Positions 1 through 7,852 of a DNA stretch of 64,000 nt are shown here, piece after piece (the first letter of the stretch is position 1; every line of letters starts with the position of its first letter). The translations under genes and the position numbers were made by a program. The notes beneath the pieces were generated by a model. That model ran no database searches and was not told the DNA's origin. It worked only from the letters and a program-made list of their open reading frames with translations. Source of the DNA: Saliniramus fredricksonii (GTDB lineage Bacteria; Pseudomonadota; Alphaproteobacteria; Rhizobiales; Beijerinckiaceae); contig NZ_FMBM01000002.1 of the NCBI RefSeq assembly GCF_900094735.1, positions 1,302,001-1,366,000 of the forward strand. Direction: 5' to 3'.

Positions 1-1
1 C

Positions 2-1717
2 TATCGCGCGCTCTACGCGCCGGGCGCGCGACCGAGCATCGTCCTCGCCCACGGCGCGCGTAATCTCGACCCGGCCTTCATCCGCTCCATTGCGCTGGCG
101 GGGCGGCGCGAGGAGGTCGGCTATGGCGGTGCCCCAAGCGCGGATGCGGATGAGGACGAGACAGCTTCGGCGGCCTGTACGCGCTGGCTGGCGGATGACC
201 GTCGGCGCGCCTTTCTGGCGGAGATTGGCGTCGGCACGATCGACCAGGCCCTGCTCGCGGTGCTCCCCGTCAAGCACGCGGCGATCCGCCAGCTCGGCCT
301 GTCGCGGCAGGTGCTGATCATCGACGAGGCCCATGCCTATGACGCCTATATGCAGGCGGAGATCGAGGCGCTGGTGGTGCATCAAGCACGGCTCGATGCA
401 CCGGTGATCGTCCTCTCCGCAACGCTCCCGGCGGCCATGCGCGCACGGCTGATCCGAGCCTATGGCAAGAGTGCGCCGGCGGGTGCCGCAACACCGTATC
501 CCTGCGCAACCGCCGTATCCGGCACACCAACAAGCGCACCCGTGATCACGCCTCTCGCGGCAAGGGCCGATCTTGCCCGCGCGATCACGGTGACGCGCGT
601 CGACACGCCGGAGGCGGCGCAGGAGCGGATCATCCGGGCTGCGCGCGACGGTGCAGCGGTGGCCTGGATCCGCAACAGCGTCGATGATGCGATCGAGGCC
701 GCCCGGTTTCTGCGCGGGCAGGGGCTGGCGGTCGATCTGTTTCACGCCCGCTTCGCCATGGCCGACAGGCTCGCCATCGAGGAGCGGGTGGTCACACGTT
801 TCGGCAAGGCGTCGCGGCCGGATGAGCGGGCAGGGCGGGTGCTCGTCGCGACCCAGGTGGTCGAACAATCTCTCGATCTCGATTTCGACCTGATGCTCAC
901 GGATCTCGCGCCGATCGACCTGATGATCCAGCGCGCCGGGCGGCTGTGGCGGCATACGCGCGGCGCGCGTCCGGTTCCGGGCCCGGAACTCGCCGTCGTC
1001 GCGCCTGACCCTGTAGCGGATGCGCCGGCGGACTGGTATGGGCAGCTCTTCCCGATCGGACAATATGTCTACCGCGATCATGCCCGGCTCTGGCTTTCGG
1101 CGCGGGCCCTGTTCGCGCAGCCGGTGATGCGGGTGCCGGAGGACCTGCGCGGGCTGATCGAGGCGGTCTATGCGCCCGATGCGAGTCTGGGTGCGCCCCC
1201 ATCCCTCCAGGCAAGCGCGGACGAGCAGGCCGGGCGCGATCTCGCGAGCCGGGCCTTTGCCGGCCTCAACGTGATCGACTTCGCCCCCGGTTACGCCCCT
1301 GAATCCGGCGCATGGGGGCCCGACACGGTGACGCCGACACGCGAGGGCGATGAAAGGGTGACGCTGCGCCTCGCGGTGATCGGGGAGGGCGGCGCGCTGG
1401 CGCCACTGCATGCCGACACGGTCTGCGAGGCCGGCTCCGAGACGGGCTCCGAAGCGGATCCTGACCCGCGCCGTGCCTGGTCCCTGTCGGAAGTCGCCAT
1501 CCGCCAGAACCGGTTCCGCCCCCGCGCAGGCCTTGCGCCGGAGATCGAGCGGCAGGCGCATGCGCTCGAGGAACGCTTCGCAAGCCGGGGTATCCACGCC
1601 CGCATCGTCGTGCTGATGCGCGACTGCGATTCGGGCTGGCGATTCACCTGCCAAGGCAGCGGTAACGATGTCCTCGAAGGCCGCTACGACCCTCTCGACG
1701 GTTTCACGATGCCTTGA
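2..1717 (+). CDS. cas3: CRISPR-associated helicase-nuclease Cas3, C-terminal part (5' end outside window)
   Basis: Type I effector that unwinds and degrades DNA once recruited by Cascade. The frame is open from base 2, so this is the last 571 residues; the HD nuclease domain and helicase motif I lie left of the window. Visible are the DEAH box (Asp codon at 323) within IIDEAHAYD, the SAT motif in VLSATLP, and motif VI as QRAGRLWRH. The C-terminal Cas3 domain ends with an ordinary stop. About 130 bp later array 1 begins. Cas3 here is separated from the Cascade genes by about 6 kb containing two arrays, which is unusual for I-E. Nothing visible is broken. Confidence 0.95.
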   Translation, partial: YRALYAPGARPSIVLAHGARNLDPAFIRSIALAGRREEVGYGGAPSADADEDETASAACTRWLADDRRRAFLAEIGVGTIDQALLAVLPVKHAAIRQLGLSRQVLIIDEAHAYDAYMQAEIEALVVHQARLDAPVIVLSATLPAAMRARLIRAYGKSAPAGAATPYPCATAVSGTPTSAPVITPLAARADLARAITVTRVDTPEAAQERIIRAARDGAAVAWIRNSVDDAIEAARFLRGQGLAVDLFHARFAMADRLAIEERVVTRFGKASRPDERAGRVLVATQVVEQSLDLDFDLMLTDLAPIDLMIQRAGRLWRHTRGARPVPGPELAVVAPDPVADAPADWYGQLFPIGQYVYRDHARLWLSARALFAQPVMRVPEDLRGLIEAVYAPDASLGAPPSLQASADEQAGRDLASRAFAGLNVIDFAPGYAPESGAWGPDTVTPTREGDERVTLRLAVIGEGGALAPLHADTVCEAGSETGSEADPDPRRAWSLSEVAIRQNRFRPRAGLAPEIERQAHALEERFASRGIHARIVVLMRDCDSGWRFTCQGSGNDVLEGRYDPLDGFTMP

Positions 1718-1735
1718 TTCAACCGCAACAGACGC

Positions 1736-1848
1736 TTGCAATCCACCCCGGTTTCAGGGCAGATTCATGCCCAAGAACAAACCGCGAATCAGTCGGTACG
1801 CTCTTTGACATCGAAATTAAATCGTGAAATCAATAACTTCTCGGAAGA
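1736..1848 (+). promoter_or_regulatory. Leader of CRISPR array 1
   Basis: Non-coding stretch ending at the first repeat and closely matching the leader of array 2 over its whole length and that of array 3 over the last ~70 bp. It carries a TTGACA box at 1805-1810, 44 bp before the repeat, suggesting a promoter reading into the array. AATCAATAACTTC at 1828-1840 matches the IHF consensus WATCAANNNNTTR at 12 of 13 positions. In the E. coli I-E system IHF bends the leader just upstream of the first repeat so that Cas1-Cas2 integrate there; this site lies in an equivalent position. Confidence 0.8.
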
Positions 1849-3400
1849 GTGTTCCCCACGCACGTGGGGATGAACCGACGTTGCGTTTCTCTGTGTATTC
1901 GAAAGAACAGTGTTCCCCACGCACGTGGGGATGAACCGCTAAAAAGATTGACCGGCGCGACCCGGATCAGGTGTTCCCCACGCACGTGGGGATGAACCGC
2001 GGGATCGTCACGAAACGCATCCAGCGCGTGCGTGTTCCCCACGCACGTGGGGATGAACCGGAACTGCCGTCTGCCCTACGCTGCGCGCTGGAGTGTTCCC
2101 CACGCACGTGGGGATGAACCGATACGCCTTCAATTCTTTTTTCTGGTGAATATGTGTTCCCCACGCACGTGGGGATGAACCGCATTTCCCTGAGGACCAG
2201 TAAGATCAAGAACAGTGTTCCCCACGCACGTGGGGATGAACCGAGTGGTTCACCCCTGCCGAGATCGCGCGGCTCGTGTTCCCCACGCACGTGGGGATGA
2301 ACCGGCAATGAGGGCGTGACATGCCCCGCGCCGCGCGTGTTCCCCACGCACGTGGGGATGAACCGTTCAGCGCAAAGCAGCTTATCCAGGACAAGATGTG
2401 TTCCCCACGCACGTGGGGATGAACCGGTGTTGGGGTGTGGTCGAGATCATCTCTGGGTGTGTTCCCCACGCACGTGGGGATGAACCGTCCAGGCGCTCTT
2501 GAGATTTCCGGCTGGGCGTGTTCCCCACGCACGTGGGGATGAACCGTGGGAATCGGCGTGATGGATTGCGATCCCATCGTGTTCCCCACGCACGTGGGGA
2601 TGAACCGACGACAACGCAGCGAAAGAGGCCGCACTTATTGTGTTCCCCACGCACGTGGGGATGAACCGATGAACGCGTGCGTGATGACCACGATGTGATG
2701 GTGTTCCCCACGCACGTGGGGATGAACCGCTTGCCCAAACGTCGCAACCGGCTTTCATCAAGTGTTCCCCACGCACGTGGGGATGAACCGCCGCGCGTGA
2801 GGCCGCGCCCCCGCCTTTCACAGTGTTCCCCACGCACGTGGGGATGAACCGGTCCAAAGGCCGCAACCGTCAATGTCGGCTGGGTGTTCCCCACGCACGT
2901 GGGGATGAACCGGCGAGAACGTTGAGCCGGTGTGGGGTGCTGCAGTGTTCCCCACGCACGTGGGGATGAACCGCGTTGTCCCGCAACACGTCCAGCACGG
3001 CAACAGTGTTCCCCACGCACGTGGGGATGAACCGGCCGGGGCGCTTTGCATCGGGGGCGCATTGCCGTGTTCCCCACGCACGTGGGGATGAACCGTCATC
3101 GTGCGCGATCGAGCCCTTGCCGGAATAGTGTTCCCCACGCACGTGGGGATGAACCGCAAATGGCGCGCATTTCAGCCGTGGTGCGGCCGTGTTCCCCACG
3201 CACGTGGGGATGAACCGCTGGGCGAACGGTTTGGGTTGCCGCTGCCGCTGTGTTCCCCACGCACGTGGGGATGAACCGCCGAACCGGAAACCGGACCGGA
3301 AGAAACGCCGGTGTTCCCCACGCACGTGGGGATGAACCGTCGCCGCGCAAACCGACTACGAGCGCCGCATCGTGTTCCCCACGCACGTGGGGATGAACCG
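1849..3400 (+). CRISPR. Type I-E CRISPR array 1 (26 repeats, 25 spacers)
   Basis: The 29-bp repeat begins GTGTTCCCC, contains the palindrome CCCCACGCACGTGGGG and ends GATGAACCG, like the E. coli I-E repeat. Repeat starts are 1849 then every 61 bp, except one 30-nt spacer at 2488-2517 that shifts the phase by two. Other spacers are 32 nt. The last perfect repeat is 3372-3400. The leader is on the left, so crRNAs come from the plus strand and the newest spacers are at the left. Minus-strand frames here read as repeated [15 protein letters not shown] peptides and are not genes. Confidence 0.99.
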
Positions 3401-3432
3401 TTCACCGGTCAAGTCCGGCTCAGCGGGCAATG

Positions 3433-3461
3433 GTGCTTCCAGCTCAACTGGGGATGAGCGC
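3433..3461 (+). repeat. Degenerate CRISPR repeat at the distal end of array 1
   Basis: It starts exactly 61 bp after the last perfect repeat, leaving a 32-nt spacer at 3401-3432. By hand alignment it keeps about 19 of 29 repeat positions, including GTG at the start and TGGGGATGA near the end. A weaker look-alike, TTTCCCGATGGGAATGAACC, sits at 3531-3550 but is out of the 61-bp phase. Leader-distal decay of the oldest repeats is the simplest explanation. Confidence 0.75.
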
Positions 3462-3577
3462 GGCTTTACGTGCTGGCGATTGGGCGTCGGGGCGCTGGTC
3501 GTGCGTGTTTCGTATCGCGCGATATGGTCGTTTCCCGATGGGAATGAACCATATCCGGGGCCGAAAGCGTCGGCGCG

Positions 3578-3826
3578 TCAGGGCTTCGGCAAGAGCTCCA
3601 TCGCGCCGGATGTCTCGACAGGGCTGTGATGCTGCCCCTCCGGTTCGCAATAGACGGTGTCATCGTCCCCGTAAAAGGTAGGCGGGTTCATCGGCGCCCG
3701 CACCCGTACGCGCCCCACGGATTTTCCATCACGCATGATCGTCAGATAATACTCGTTCCGACCGGGAGCTTTCTCGACGCCACCGAGATCATAGCCGCGC
3801 GACCGTACAGGTTGTTTATCTGACAT
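3578..3826 (-). CDS. Small hypothetical protein between arrays 1 and 2
   Basis: 82-residue soluble protein starting MSDKQPVRSRGYDLGG, with no signal peptide or membrane segment. An in-frame ATG lies 15 bp upstream, but the chosen start has GGAGG at 3835-3839, 8 nt away. It begins 27 bp after the stop of the larger upstream gene on the same strand, so the two are probably co-transcribed. The middle (NEYYLTIMRDGKSVGRVRV) looks like a small beta-rich fold. I do not recognise the family. Lying between two CRISPR arrays, it could be defence-associated cargo, but nothing in its sequence shows this. Confidence 0.6.
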   Translation of the reverse strand: MSDKQPVRSRGYDLGGVEKAPGRNEYYLTIMRDGKSVGRVRVRAPMNPPTFYGDDDTVYCEPEGQHHSPVETSGAMELLPKP

Positions 3827-3853
3827 GACCAGAACCTCCATTTGTCGGTGCTA

Positions 3854-4807
3854 TCATTCCAGCACCCGCGTGTACAGATCGATAAGCGGGTAGAGTGAAA
3901 TCGCGAATGTTCGTCCGAGGGCGACGTGTGTACCGCGGTCGAAGGTATTGGGAACGCGGCTATCTACCGCGAGGAATCCGTGCGGCATCGTGTCTTCGAT
4001 GCCCAGGAGCGCGTCGGCATCCTGCCGGATGGGCCAGACGATTGTCGAGCGATACCACAGTGACCATTTCGTGCTGTTCTGACTGTTGGGGTTGCTCTGT
4101 ATGTTTTGACGGTAGTGAATGCTGGTATTTTTGTATCCATGTTCCTTTGAAAGATCGTCGCTGATAAAGTAGTTTTCGCTCGGCTGACTCGGGTCCCATA
4201 ATTTCAGAAAATCAGTGTTGTTCCTCAACGCATCAATGGATTTCTGGTCCCGTATCCGATCATGCTGCTTTTCCTCTTCGAATGAAGCCGCGTCGCGCGC
4301 CAAGCTATAGAGATAAAATTCCTGAACAGCGCCAGTTTGATCGTCTGATGGACGAATAAGTTTGATGCAAAAACGACAGCGGGTGCCTGTGATCGATGAG
4401 TAGATCGTTGCATAGATCGTGAGCAGCTCTCGAAAAAGGTGCATTATCCGATCGGTATCTTTCTTCTGGGGTTTTGATTCTTCCTCGCCCTGCTCGATTA
4501 AATTTTCGAGCAGCGTATTGATCTTGCGTTGGATTTCGGCTGCCCGCGTCAGTTCACCGATATTGCGCACGAAGGTATCCGCATATGTTCGTCGGAAATT
4601 CTGGACCGCGAGGGCAATGAAAGCGATGATTGTAATCGACGACAGCGTTGCAGCCTGGACGAGTTCCCGCATGCCACCCGTGTCCCAAACCAGCAAGATG
4701 ATCGTTGCAGAGCCGGATACCAGGCCGACCAGAGTGGCCACCCATGCCACCATCGCGCCCAATGGATAGCGGATTCGTGTCCAGAAAAGGCTGAGCGTGT
4801 TCAACAT
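3854..4807 (-). CDS. Two-TM membrane protein with GAF-like cytosolic domain, between CRISPR arrays
   Basis: 317 residues from the ATG at 4807; the frame stays open to 4945, but the extra part is Cys/His-rich and not protein-like. Two hydrophobic segments lie at about residues 17-45 (MVAWVATLVGLVSG) and 50-73 (SITIIAFIALAVQNF). A charged helical stretch follows, then a soluble domain with FCIKLIRP and GFLAVDSR, which resemble GAF-domain strands. The family is not recognised. Two TM helices plus a sensor-like domain, sited between two arrays of an active-looking CRISPR locus, recalls membrane accessory or effector proteins of defence loci. That is inference; a housekeeping sensor is possible. 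Codon usage is visibly less GC-rich than the cas genes. Confidence 0.65.
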   Translation of the reverse strand: MLNTLSLFWTRIRYPLGAMVAWVATLVGLVSGSATIILLVWDTGGMRELVQAATLSSITIIAFIALAVQNFRRTYADTFVRNIGELTRAAEIQRKINTLLENLIEQGEEESKPQKKDTDRIMHLFRELLTIYATIYSSITGTRCRFCIKLIRPSDDQTGAVQEFYLYSLARDAASFEEEKQHDRIRDQKSIDALRNNTDFLKLWDPSQPSENYFISDDLSKEHGYKNTSIHYRQNIQSNPNSQNSTKWSLWYRSTIVWPIRQDADALLGIEDTMPHGFLAVDSRVPNTFDRGTHVALGRTFAISLYPLIDLYTRVLE

Positions 4808-4932
4808 GGATCCAGCTGCAAATACAAACCCCGGCGCGATTCGCCGATGAAGCGCGCCTGTATGCGGATGGTTTACGCAATCCTCGATACCCTGACAACA
4901 AATTCCGTTCCATCCCGGCTGCGCGCCAACCG

Positions 4933-5047
4933 GCTTGCAATTCATCCCGATTTCAGGGCAGATTCATGCTCACGAACAAACCGGGAATCAGCCGGTAGGC
5001 TCTTTGACATCGAAATTGAATCGTGAAATCAATAACTTCTCGGAAGA
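4933..5047 (+). promoter_or_regulatory. Leader of CRISPR array 2 (duplicate of leader 1)
   Basis: Near-copy of the array 1 leader from its TTGCAAT start to the first repeat. TTGACA is at 5004-5009 and the IHF-like site at 5027-5039, at exactly the same distances from the repeat (44 and 21 bp) as in array 1. The array most likely arose by duplication of leader plus repeat. Confidence 0.8.
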
Positions 5048-7152
5048 GTGTTCCCCACGCACGTGGGGATGAACCGGCGATCGCCGACATGACCGATCAG
5101 GAGTTCATGTGTTCCCCACGCACGTGGGGATGAACCGAGGGGGCGCAGCCTGCGCGGCGATGCGGGTGTGTGTTCCCCACGCACGTGGGGATGAACCGGC
5201 AGCAGCCCGACGGGTTCGATCCGAACGACCGTGTTCCCCACGCACGTGGGGATGAACCGACTACCGTGGTAGGAGGGACACAGGGGGTCCCCGTGTTCCC
5301 CACGCACGTGGGGATGAACCGATGCGTGCGAATATCCAGATAGAGGGAGATTTGTGTTCCCCACGCACGTGGGGATGAACCGTTTTCAATATCGCCGCTG
5401 AGGTACCATTGGATGTGTTCCCCACGCACGTGGGGATGAACCGCTCAAGCTCAAGCGATTCGGCTCCGCGCCCGGGTGTTCCCCACGCACGTGGGGATGA
5501 ACCGTACGTCATGGCGCAGTCGAATTACAGGTTCGAGTGTTCCCCACGCACGTGGGGATGAACCGCCGTCTTCGGATGCCATGATGCGCCAGTGCACGTG
5601 TTCCCCACGCACGTGGGGATGAACCGGCGACGGCATCGCGCTACCACTTCATGCCGATGTGTTCCCCACGCACGTGGGGATGAACCGGAGTAAAGACCGC
5701 TGCAGCGTGTCGCGAACTGGTGTTCCCCACGCACGTGGGGATGAACCGTCCGTTCCGTCGTAGCGGAGGAAATACCGCAGGTGTTCCCCACGCACGTGGG
5801 GATGAACCGGGCGTGCGCAGGACGATATGCAGGTGCGGCCAGTGTTCCCCACGCACGTGGGGATGAACCGGCAGTGGCACCCGACCGAGCAGCCCTTGAA
5901 CTGTGTTCCCCACGCACGTGGGGATGAACCGTACATGTTTCAGTCGTTCTAGCAGGTCATCACGTGTTCCCCACGCACGTGGGGATGAACCGTCCATTTA
6001 GCTCACCTCGAACCGGTTGATTGCGTGTTCCCCACGCACGTGGGGATGAACCGCCGGTGTTGGTGGGGGTGAGGCTGAAATCCTGGTGTTCCCCACGCAC
6101 GTGGGGATGAACCGAACGCGCGGCGGTCATAATCCGCCGGGGCGTCGTGTTCCCCACGCACGTGGGGATGAACCGTAGGGCGTGATCGAGTATGTCTGGT
6201 AGGGCGAGTGTTCCCCACGCACGTGGGGATGAACCGTTTTCAATATCGCCGCTGAGGTACCATTGAACGTGTTCCCCACGCACGTGGGGATGAACCGCCC
6301 CGGTATCCGACGCGGGCTTGCACGTCATTGTGTTCCCCACGCACGTGGGGATGAACCGGGACTGATCGCACAGGGCGAACTCGCAATGCTGTGTTCCCCA
6401 CGCACGTGGGGATGAACCGCCATCGTGCATCGTCTGCAATCCGATGCGGATGTGTTCCCCACGCACGTGGGGATGAACCGTCGGCATGGGCGCGACGATC
6501 CTGCTCTGGACCGTGTTCCCCACGCACGTGGGGATGAACCAGTGCTGGAGAAATGTTTTTTGTCCTCGCCTGAGTGTTCCCCACGCACGTGGGGATGAAC
6601 CGCCCAAGCCGGCCACCTCATCGCATCCACCGGAGTGTTCCCCACGCACGTGGGGATGAACCGCATAAACAAACGTCTGCTTGGGGTGTTTTCGAGTGTT
6701 CCCCACGCACGTGGGGATGAACCGGCGCCAGCGCGCGCTGGCATGTCCAGTTGGCCGTGTTCCCCACGCACGTGGGGATGAACCGTCGTCTATGAGAACG
6801 ATCAGTTCGAATACGTGGTGTTCCCCACGCACGTGGGGATGAACCGAGATGATCTCGACCACGGCCCGCAAGGCCAGGGTGTTCCCCACGCACGTGGGGA
6901 TGAACCGTCGATGGTCAACGTGCTTTCGCAGGGTAATGAGTGTTCCCCACGCACGTGGGGATGAACCGCGTTTAATTGTCGCGTCGGACTGCCGAAGCAC
7001 CGTGTTCCCCACGCACGTGGGGATGAACCGCTCGCATAAACTTCCACGTTTCGGCAGTCTTTGTGTTCCCCACGCACGTGGGGATGAACCGATCACCGGC
7101 GCCTTGGTCGTCTCAAAGAAGGGGTGTTCCCCACGCACGTGGGGATGAACCG
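5048..7152 (+). CRISPR. Type I-E CRISPR array 2 (35 repeats, 34 spacers)
   Basis: Same 29-bp repeat and orientation as array 1. The spacing is 61 bp except for two 33-nt spacers (5260-5292 and 6969-7001). The repeat at 6513-6541 ends in A instead of G; all others I checked are identical. The last full repeat is 7124-7152. Two spacers, 5383-5414 and 6237-6268, are nearly identical. This is the longest of the three arrays, and its leader is intact. Confidence 0.99.
5383..5414 (+). repeat. Spacer nearly identical to the one at 6237-6268
   Basis: This 32-nt spacer begins TTTTCAATATCGCC and ends CATTGGAT. The spacer at 6237-6268 has the same first 29 bases and ends CATTGAAC. They differ only at positions 30 and 32, the PAM-distal end in type I-E. 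Fourteen repeats separate them, so they reflect two acquisitions of one target or its variants rather than a simple array duplication. Confidence 0.95.
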
Positions 7153-7192
7153 CAATGGATGCCGGCTATGGCGAGGCTTTGGAATCGCGCGC

Positions 7193-7221
7193 GTGAAACC
7201 CGCGCACGCTGCGATAATCTG
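7193..7221 (+). repeat. Degenerate CRISPR repeat downstream of array 2
   Basis: By hand alignment about 19 of 29 positions match the consensus, with the core CGCACG preserved. It lies 40 nt after the last perfect repeat. A second trace (GAACCG at 7277-7282) is 61 bp further on, and a third, lacking the central loop, is at 7349-7369. They could be decayed array remnants or crRNA-like elements of the kind that guide Cascade to cas-locus promoters. Confidence 0.5.
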
Positions 7222-7445
7222 GGTTGCGGACCCTGACCCGAGCGATGGGCCGTTGCCGATCGAGGTGCGGGAGATCGAACCGGCTGGCGCGCGGTGATCA
7301 TAGCCCGCAGGGACTGGACCGGGGTGGGGATGTTGTGCGAAATGGAGCGGTTCCCCCGGGGATGACCCGCATGTTTCGACGACAGCGGCGTACGAGCGTT
7401 CCTCAGATTTCTGGGGTAGGGGAATTCCGGGCGCGCACACGTGGG

Positions 7446-7474
7446 TTGACTTGGCGCCCTAAGTTCGGTAATTG
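7446..7474 (+). promoter_or_regulatory. Candidate promoter upstream of the structured interval
   Basis: TTGACT at 7446-7451, a 17-nt spacer, then TAATTG at 7469-7474. The -35 element is good and the -10 mediocre. It would start a transcript near 7481 covering the three hairpins and the micro-ORF. Confidence 0.35.
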
Positions 7475-7542
7475 GGATCTTACGCTGCTATTATCGATAC
7501 ATGCTTTTTTGTATCGAATTTGATTATGGCAACGTATGGAGC

Positions 7543-7567
7543 AGCCGACCGCATGAAGCGGTCGGCT
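7543..7567 (+). ncRNA. Perfect 10-bp hairpin in candidate small RNA
   Basis: AGCCGACCGC, loop ATGAA, then GCGGTCGGCT. It is preceded by a hairpin TCGATAC/GTATCGA at 7494-7517 and followed by CCTCAC/GTGAGG with an AAAA loop at 7671-7686. There is no T-run after it, so it is not an ordinary terminator. Whether this interval is transcribed is inference. Confidence 0.4.
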
Positions 7568-7617
7568 ATGGTGGGTGCCGCGTCCCGTGCCCGGAAAGCT
7601 CAGACGCGGTTGGTGCG

Positions 7618-7646
7618 AAAGGAGGTGCAAAATGGAACCGCCATAG
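7618..7646 (+). other. Micro-ORF (Met-Glu-Pro-Pro-stop) behind a perfect Shine-Dalgarno
   Basis: AAAGGAGGTG at 7618-7627 is a textbook ribosome-binding site, 6 nt from ATG at 7632, and the frame stops after four codons (TAG 7644-7646). No other start in the window has so strong a site. A strong site driving a tiny ORF next to cas genes is the layout described for CreT toxin RNAs of the CreTA systems. The codons here are not obviously rare, so the comparison is only suggestive. It could also be a leader peptide for the Cascade operon or the start of a decayed gene. Confidence 0.35.
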
Positions 7647-7695
7647 ACGATTCTAATATTCTACACCAAACCTCACAAAAGTGAGGATACCAAGC

Positions 7696-7754
7696 TGCCC
7701 CTCACGGTGCAAGCTCTTGAAGCGCGGATGCGCGGCGATGGATCGTGAGGGGCA
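7696..7754. repeat. 11-bp inverted repeat upstream of cas8e
   Basis: TGCCCCTCACG at 7696-7706 is matched by CGTGAGGGGCA at 7744-7754, separated by 37 nt. It could be an operator, a transcript structure or the ends of a tiny mobile element. It lies about 100 bp before cas8e, where a cas-operon regulator might bind. Confidence 0.5.
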
Positions 7755-7852
7755 TCTGCAATCATTTGTGTGTAATCCGTCTGATGTTCTTGCAATCCTG
7801 ATCCAATACGACAAGCTTGATTGCAGCGCAGGCGCGTGATTCGCGGGGGCTC

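Larger units (their letters stand above)
7153..7852 (+). other. Non-coding interval between array 2 and cas8e
   Basis: Seven hundred bases with no convincing protein gene. In order: a decayed repeat at 7193-7221; a GAACCG end at 7277-7282 exactly 61 bp further; a repeat-like GGTTCCCCCGGGGATGACCCG at 7349-7369; a promoter-like TTGACT-N17-TAATTG at 7446-7474; hairpins at 7494-7517, 7543-7567 and 7671-7686; a micro-ORF with a perfect ribosome-binding site at 7618-7646; a long inverted repeat at 7696-7754; and the start of the Cascade operon at 7853. The density of small structured elements is well above that of other intergenic regions in this window. Confidence 0.7.

Noticed and set aside
1830-3405. 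Minus-strand frames reading as repeated SSPRAWGT / IPTCVGNT / HPHVRGEH peptides
   Set aside because: They are translations of the CRISPR repeat. The same applies to 5029-7440 and 14038-15482.
3523-3551. A second decayed repeat after array 1
   Set aside because: TTTCCCGATGGGAATGAACC looks like the repeat but is out of the 61-bp phase and lacks the loop; mentioned but not called as a separate feature.
7472-7684. A 70-codon plus-strand frame in the gap before cas8e
   Set aside because: It crosses hairpins, lacks a ribosome-binding site and family features. The only strong translation signal is that of the micro-ORF in another frame.
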